Below are positions 61,828 through 64,000 of a stretch of DNA of 64,000 nt, piece after piece (position 1 is the stretch's first letter; the number at the start of each line of letters is the position of its first letter). Below the pieces are notes generated by a model. The model did no database searches. It was not told where the DNA came from and saw only the letters and a list, made by a program, of their open reading frames with translations. Origin of the DNA: Methanoregula sp. UBA471 (lineage in GTDB: Archaea; Halobacteriota; Methanomicrobia; Methanomicrobiales; Methanospirillaceae); contig DADT01000005.1 in NCBI GenBank assembly GCA_002495065.1, positions 26,747-90,746 on the forward strand. The letters are read 5' to 3'. A program made the position numbers and the translations under genes.

Positions 61828-62043
61828 GCTTAGCAGAAATCCTCAAAATATTTTTCTTAACACTTTTTGGGTGCTACGGCATGTAATGTCTCCACTCCCG
61901 CCGCTGTGGCACCCCAACTGGAGCGGTAACTCCAGAGAAAGGTTATACGACACTATCCCAAAGCGAAGGGGCGGTTCGGGGGGACGGGCACTGTCCCCTA
62001 AACAGATGCTTTACAATTTGTTGAAAACTCAGGGTTTCTACCA
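61828..62043 (-). repeat. Modular repeat, copy H (inverted centre only)
   Basis: Contains the central module in minus orientation, from ATCCTCAAAATATTTTTC (about 61838) to ACAATTTGTTGAAAACTCAGGGTTTCTACC (to 62043). Arms are absent. It is bounded on each side by the identical 13-mer AGGCGCAATCTGA. Confidence 0.78.
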
Positions 62044-62056
62044 AGGCGCAATCTGA
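62044..62056. repeat. 13-bp direct repeat, right of copy H
   Basis: Second exact copy of AGGCGCAATCTGA. Confidence 0.65.
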
Positions 62057-62346
62057 TCAGGTTAAAATCAATTTTAAAACCTCAGTTTACCTTAAGCTCC
62101 GTCTGTCCTTCTCAACCCTTTCCGGATATCCGAAAACTTAACAAATTTGGGGATCTCCATAATCATCCGTTTGCAGAATATCTGTTTTGAGGGGATTTTT
62201 GCAATCCGGGCAAATTTCGGGTTCAAATCCAATCTTCCCGAGCCAAATCCTGGTATGGATTTGGGGTCCTGGCAGTATTGACCGTGAAAGATACCACTAA
62301 CGTTTCGTTCATCATCGATGCATAATATCCTGCAAAAATGAGAAAA
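62057..62346. other. Intergenic region between repeat H and the flavin-binding gene
   Basis: 290 bases with no gene. It includes GGGTTCAAATCC (62219-62230), reminiscent of a tRNA T-arm but without a matching stem, and AACGTTTCGTTCAT (62299-62312), shared with 39956-39969. Confidence 0.45.
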
Positions 62347-62751
62347 TCAGAGAATTTTAGAGCCGGCTGTCGGGCCGGGTTTGCATTCAAAGATTTCTGT
62401 AATCTTGACAATAACAAGCGAGCGCGCCGGGAGAGCAGGGTTCTTCTGGTTGATCATGGCTTTCATCTCGTCGTATTCCTTGCCGCTTGTCTTGAGAGCA
62501 GCAACGCCCTTGACCTGGTAACAGCCCTTTATCTCAGGTCCCCAGATGAAGAATGCGATTTTGGGATTTACCCGAAGGTTGGAGAGTGTCTTGTTCATGA
62601 AATTGTCCACAAACCAGATGGTATCATCGCCCATCAGCCACGATATTCCCAGGGGAATAACATTGGGATTCCCGTCTTTTGATGCAGTGGCAACCGGAAA
62701 AACTTTCATCTTCCCGAATGCCTCTTTCATTTCAGCGGTTAACTTCACCAT
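62347..62751 (-). CDS. Pyridoxamine 5'-phosphate oxidase-like flavin-binding protein
   Basis: The 134-residue split-barrel protein matches the PNPOx-like FMN/F420-binding family (FPVATASKDGNPNVIPLGISWLMGDDTIWFVDNFMNKTLSNLRVNPKIAFFIWG). In methanogens such proteins may bind FMN or F420. ATG 62751 has a GAAGGAACC sequence before it; the frame extends 19 codons further upstream. A TATA box lies at 62787-62794. Confidence 0.82.
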   Translation of the reverse strand: MVKLTAEMKEAFGKMKVFPVATASKDGNPNVIPLGISWLMGDDTIWFVDNFMNKTLSNLRVNPKIAFFIWGPEIKGCYQVKGVAALKTSGKEYDEMKAMINQKNPALPARSLVIVKITEIFECKPGPTAGSKIL

Positions 62752-62786
62752 GGTTCCTTCACCAATGTTCTTTCGGGATTCCTTTT

Positions 62787-62794
62787 GTATATAC
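62787..62794 (-). promoter_or_regulatory. TATA box of the flavin-binding gene
   Basis: GTATATAC (palindromic in strand) lies 36 bases upstream of the start at 62751 on the minus strand. Confidence 0.5.
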
Positions 62795-62895
62795 TTTAGC
62801 GTTGACACCAGGTTTGTGTGCCATTCAGGAGGTCGCTAATGAGAACAGGATCAGTATCCCCCATCGTTTCTCTTATCTTCTGAACCGCTCAATCA

Positions 62896-64000
62896 ATGTG
62901 TGTGATGCGCGAACCGCCGGTAAAAAAGATACTCTACTGGTGCGAAGACTGCAATGTGCCGCTGATTGCAAAGAGCTGTGCATGTGGAAGAGAGGGAAAA
63001 AGGATCGAGCTTCTCCAGCCTTTTGATGTACGCCCGGCTCTTGCAGCCGATACAGCGCTTGTCAAAAACCTGGTGTCCGAACGTTTCGGTCCGGTCCCGC
63101 TTGCAAAAATTCTCCTCCTGAACAAGACCGGTGGTATCGATCGTGCGGATCTTGTAATCATGCATGGAGAACGGTTCGGGTGGCTTACGTTCGATCCCGT
63201 CTCAAGAAAATTCTGCTTCGATATTGCTCCCGAGGCATTACCGTACATCCTTTCCTCGGTAAAGCAGGGAATCGTTGATCTCGACCTCGAAACTGATGCC
63301 AGGAAAGAACAAGGACGGATCGGGGGTAAAAAGATCCCCCTTAAAACCCCGGTACCGGATGGCACCGTAATAGTGAAATATAAAAACCGGTACGGGACCG
63401 GTGTGGTAAAAGACGGCTCTGTCAGGGTAAAGGAACTCCTTACCATTATACCCGGTACTCCCAAAAATCCCGGTTGGGACGTCGCTGTCGAGCAGAACCG
63501 TTATCATTTAAAAAACCTCGAACGGAACGCCATCCGCAGCATCAAACATCATATTCATGATCGCCCGACGGCAAATGTTTCGTTCTCGGGTGGTAAGGAC
63601 AGTACTGCAGTCCTCCACATTGCGCGAAAGGCCGGTGTGACCAGTGCATTCTTCATCGACACCGGCATAGAGTTTCCTGAAACGGTGGATTTTGTACGAT
63701 CCCAGGGTGTCGAAGTCATTCAGAAAGCAGGGGATTTCTGGCAGGCGGTTGAGAAGGCCGGGCCACCGGGAAAAGATCACCGCTGGTGCTGCAAGCTCCT
63801 GAAACTGCATCCGCTCAAACTCTACCTGGCCGGTATCGGTCCCTGTGTCACCGTGCAGGGAAACCGCTGGTATGAATCATGGAACAGGGCTGATCTGGAC
63901 GAAACAAGCCAGAACCCGGCCAATCCCCTCCAGCTCAATATTTCCCCGATCCGGAACTGGCGGGCACTGGAGGTATTCCTCTACCTCTGGTGGCAGAAGG
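62896..64000 (+). CDS. PAPS reductase-family PP-loop protein with zinc ribbon and PUA-like domain (partial at right edge)
   Basis: At least 368 residues are in the window; the 3' end is missing. It starts at ATG 62896 and has an N-terminal zinc ribbon (WCEDCNVPLIAKSCACG), a PUA-like domain (about residues 50-200, with YKNRYGTGVVKDGSVRVKEL) and then the PAPS reductase / adenylylsulfate reductase PP-loop domain with SGGKDST (about residue 233) and WCCKLLKLHP. The fused RNA-binding-like domain suggests an archaeal thiolation or sulfur-transfer enzyme rather than plain assimilatory sulfate reductase. The sulfur-import-like genes lie 2-3 kb upstream. Confidence 0.78.
   Translation, partial: MCVMREPPVKKILYWCEDCNVPLIAKSCACGREGKRIELLQPFDVRPALAADTALVKNLVSERFGPVPLAKILLLNKTGGIDRADLVIMHGERFGWLTFDPVSRKFCFDIAPEALPYILSSVKQGIVDLDLETDARKEQGRIGGKKIPLKTPVPDGTVIVKYKNRYGTGVVKDGSVRVKELLTIIPGTPKNPGWDVAVEQNRYHLKNLERNAIRSIKHHIHDRPTANVSFSGGKDSTAVLHIARKAGVTSAFFIDTGIEFPETVDFVRSQGVEVIQKAGDFWQAVEKAGPPGKDHRWCCKLLKLHPLKLYLAGIGPCVTVQGNRWYESWNRADLDETSQNPANPLQLNISPIRNWRALEVFLYLWWQK

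Noticed and set aside
62219..62245. GGGTTCAAATCC followed by a CCCGAGCCA-like end, resembling a tRNA 3' half
   Set aside because: The T-stem does not pair beyond two bases, and no acceptor 5' strand or anticodon arm is found upstream.

Overview
This window comes from a hydrogenotrophic methanogenic archaeon, most likely of the order Methanomicrobiales (class inferred from gene content, species not determined). The diagnostic genes are those for F430 synthesis (cfbD), F420 chemistry (cofE and an F390-synthetase-like ligase), formylmethanofuran dehydrogenase (fwdDBAC), the Eha energy-converting hydrogenase, diphthamide synthesis (dphB), an archaeal NusA and a DtxR/FeoB iron system. Genes are packed into short operons with many ATGA overlaps, and TATA boxes of archaeal type can be placed upstream of several.

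Layout: 1-3.0 kb holds the end of a coenzyme F430 cluster, a small unknown protein and a PAS-PAS protein. 4.0-7.6 kb is a non-homologous end-joining (NHEJ) operon (LigD-type polymerase, Ku, ligase fused to a 3'-phosphoesterase). 8.3-12.3 kb has ChaB, an F390-synthetase-like enzyme and a cobalamin-binding sensor. 12.9-15.8 kb is leuCDB. 15.9-29.6 kb is mostly housekeeping: SIMPL protein, nusA-hisE, a bifunctional nuclease-type protein, a flippase-like membrane protein, dphB, feoB/dtxR, two complementary cis-prenyltransferase subunits, a radical SAM enzyme, an Rsm22-like methyltransferase and nadA. 29.7-36.2 kb is a sulfur-trafficking island (ttuB-ttuA, fdhD, larE with a Cys-rich regulator, nifS-nifU-moeB-moaD-moaE). 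36.4-46 kb has an AhpD-like protein, an aminotransferase, an Mrp/NBP35 ATPase, cooC-cooS, cofE and a DUF2193 protein. 46.3-58.7 kb has a thioredoxin-CcdA fusion and then one unbroken run of overlapping genes, eha followed by fwdDBAC. 58.9-64 kb has a ferredoxin, YeeE/YedE-type membrane proteins (one split by a frame change), a DUF169 protein, a flavin-binding protein and a PAPS-reductase-like protein cut by the window edge.

The most unusual structure is a family of non-coding modular repeats, nine copies or fragments in 64 kb. The full copy (2958-3625) has terminal inverted repeats beginning GGCTCTGTTGAAAC, two long GC-rich arms that are inverted copies of each other, a central module, and a 7-bp flanking duplication. 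Four pairs of these repeats bracket accessory genes: the NHEJ operon, the cobalamin sensor, the AhpD-like gene and the DUF169 gene. In two copies the central module is inverted relative to the arm. This looks like a MITE-like family derived from a transposon, perhaps of IS6 type, but no transposase is present in the window.

Functionally, the eha-fwd run joins sodium- or proton-driven ferredoxin reduction to the ferredoxin-dependent first step of CO2 reduction. The sulfur island supplies sulfane sulfur, Fe-S clusters and molybdopterin, which is consistent with the heavy Fe-S and molybdo/tungstopterin demand of the eha, fwd and cooS products.
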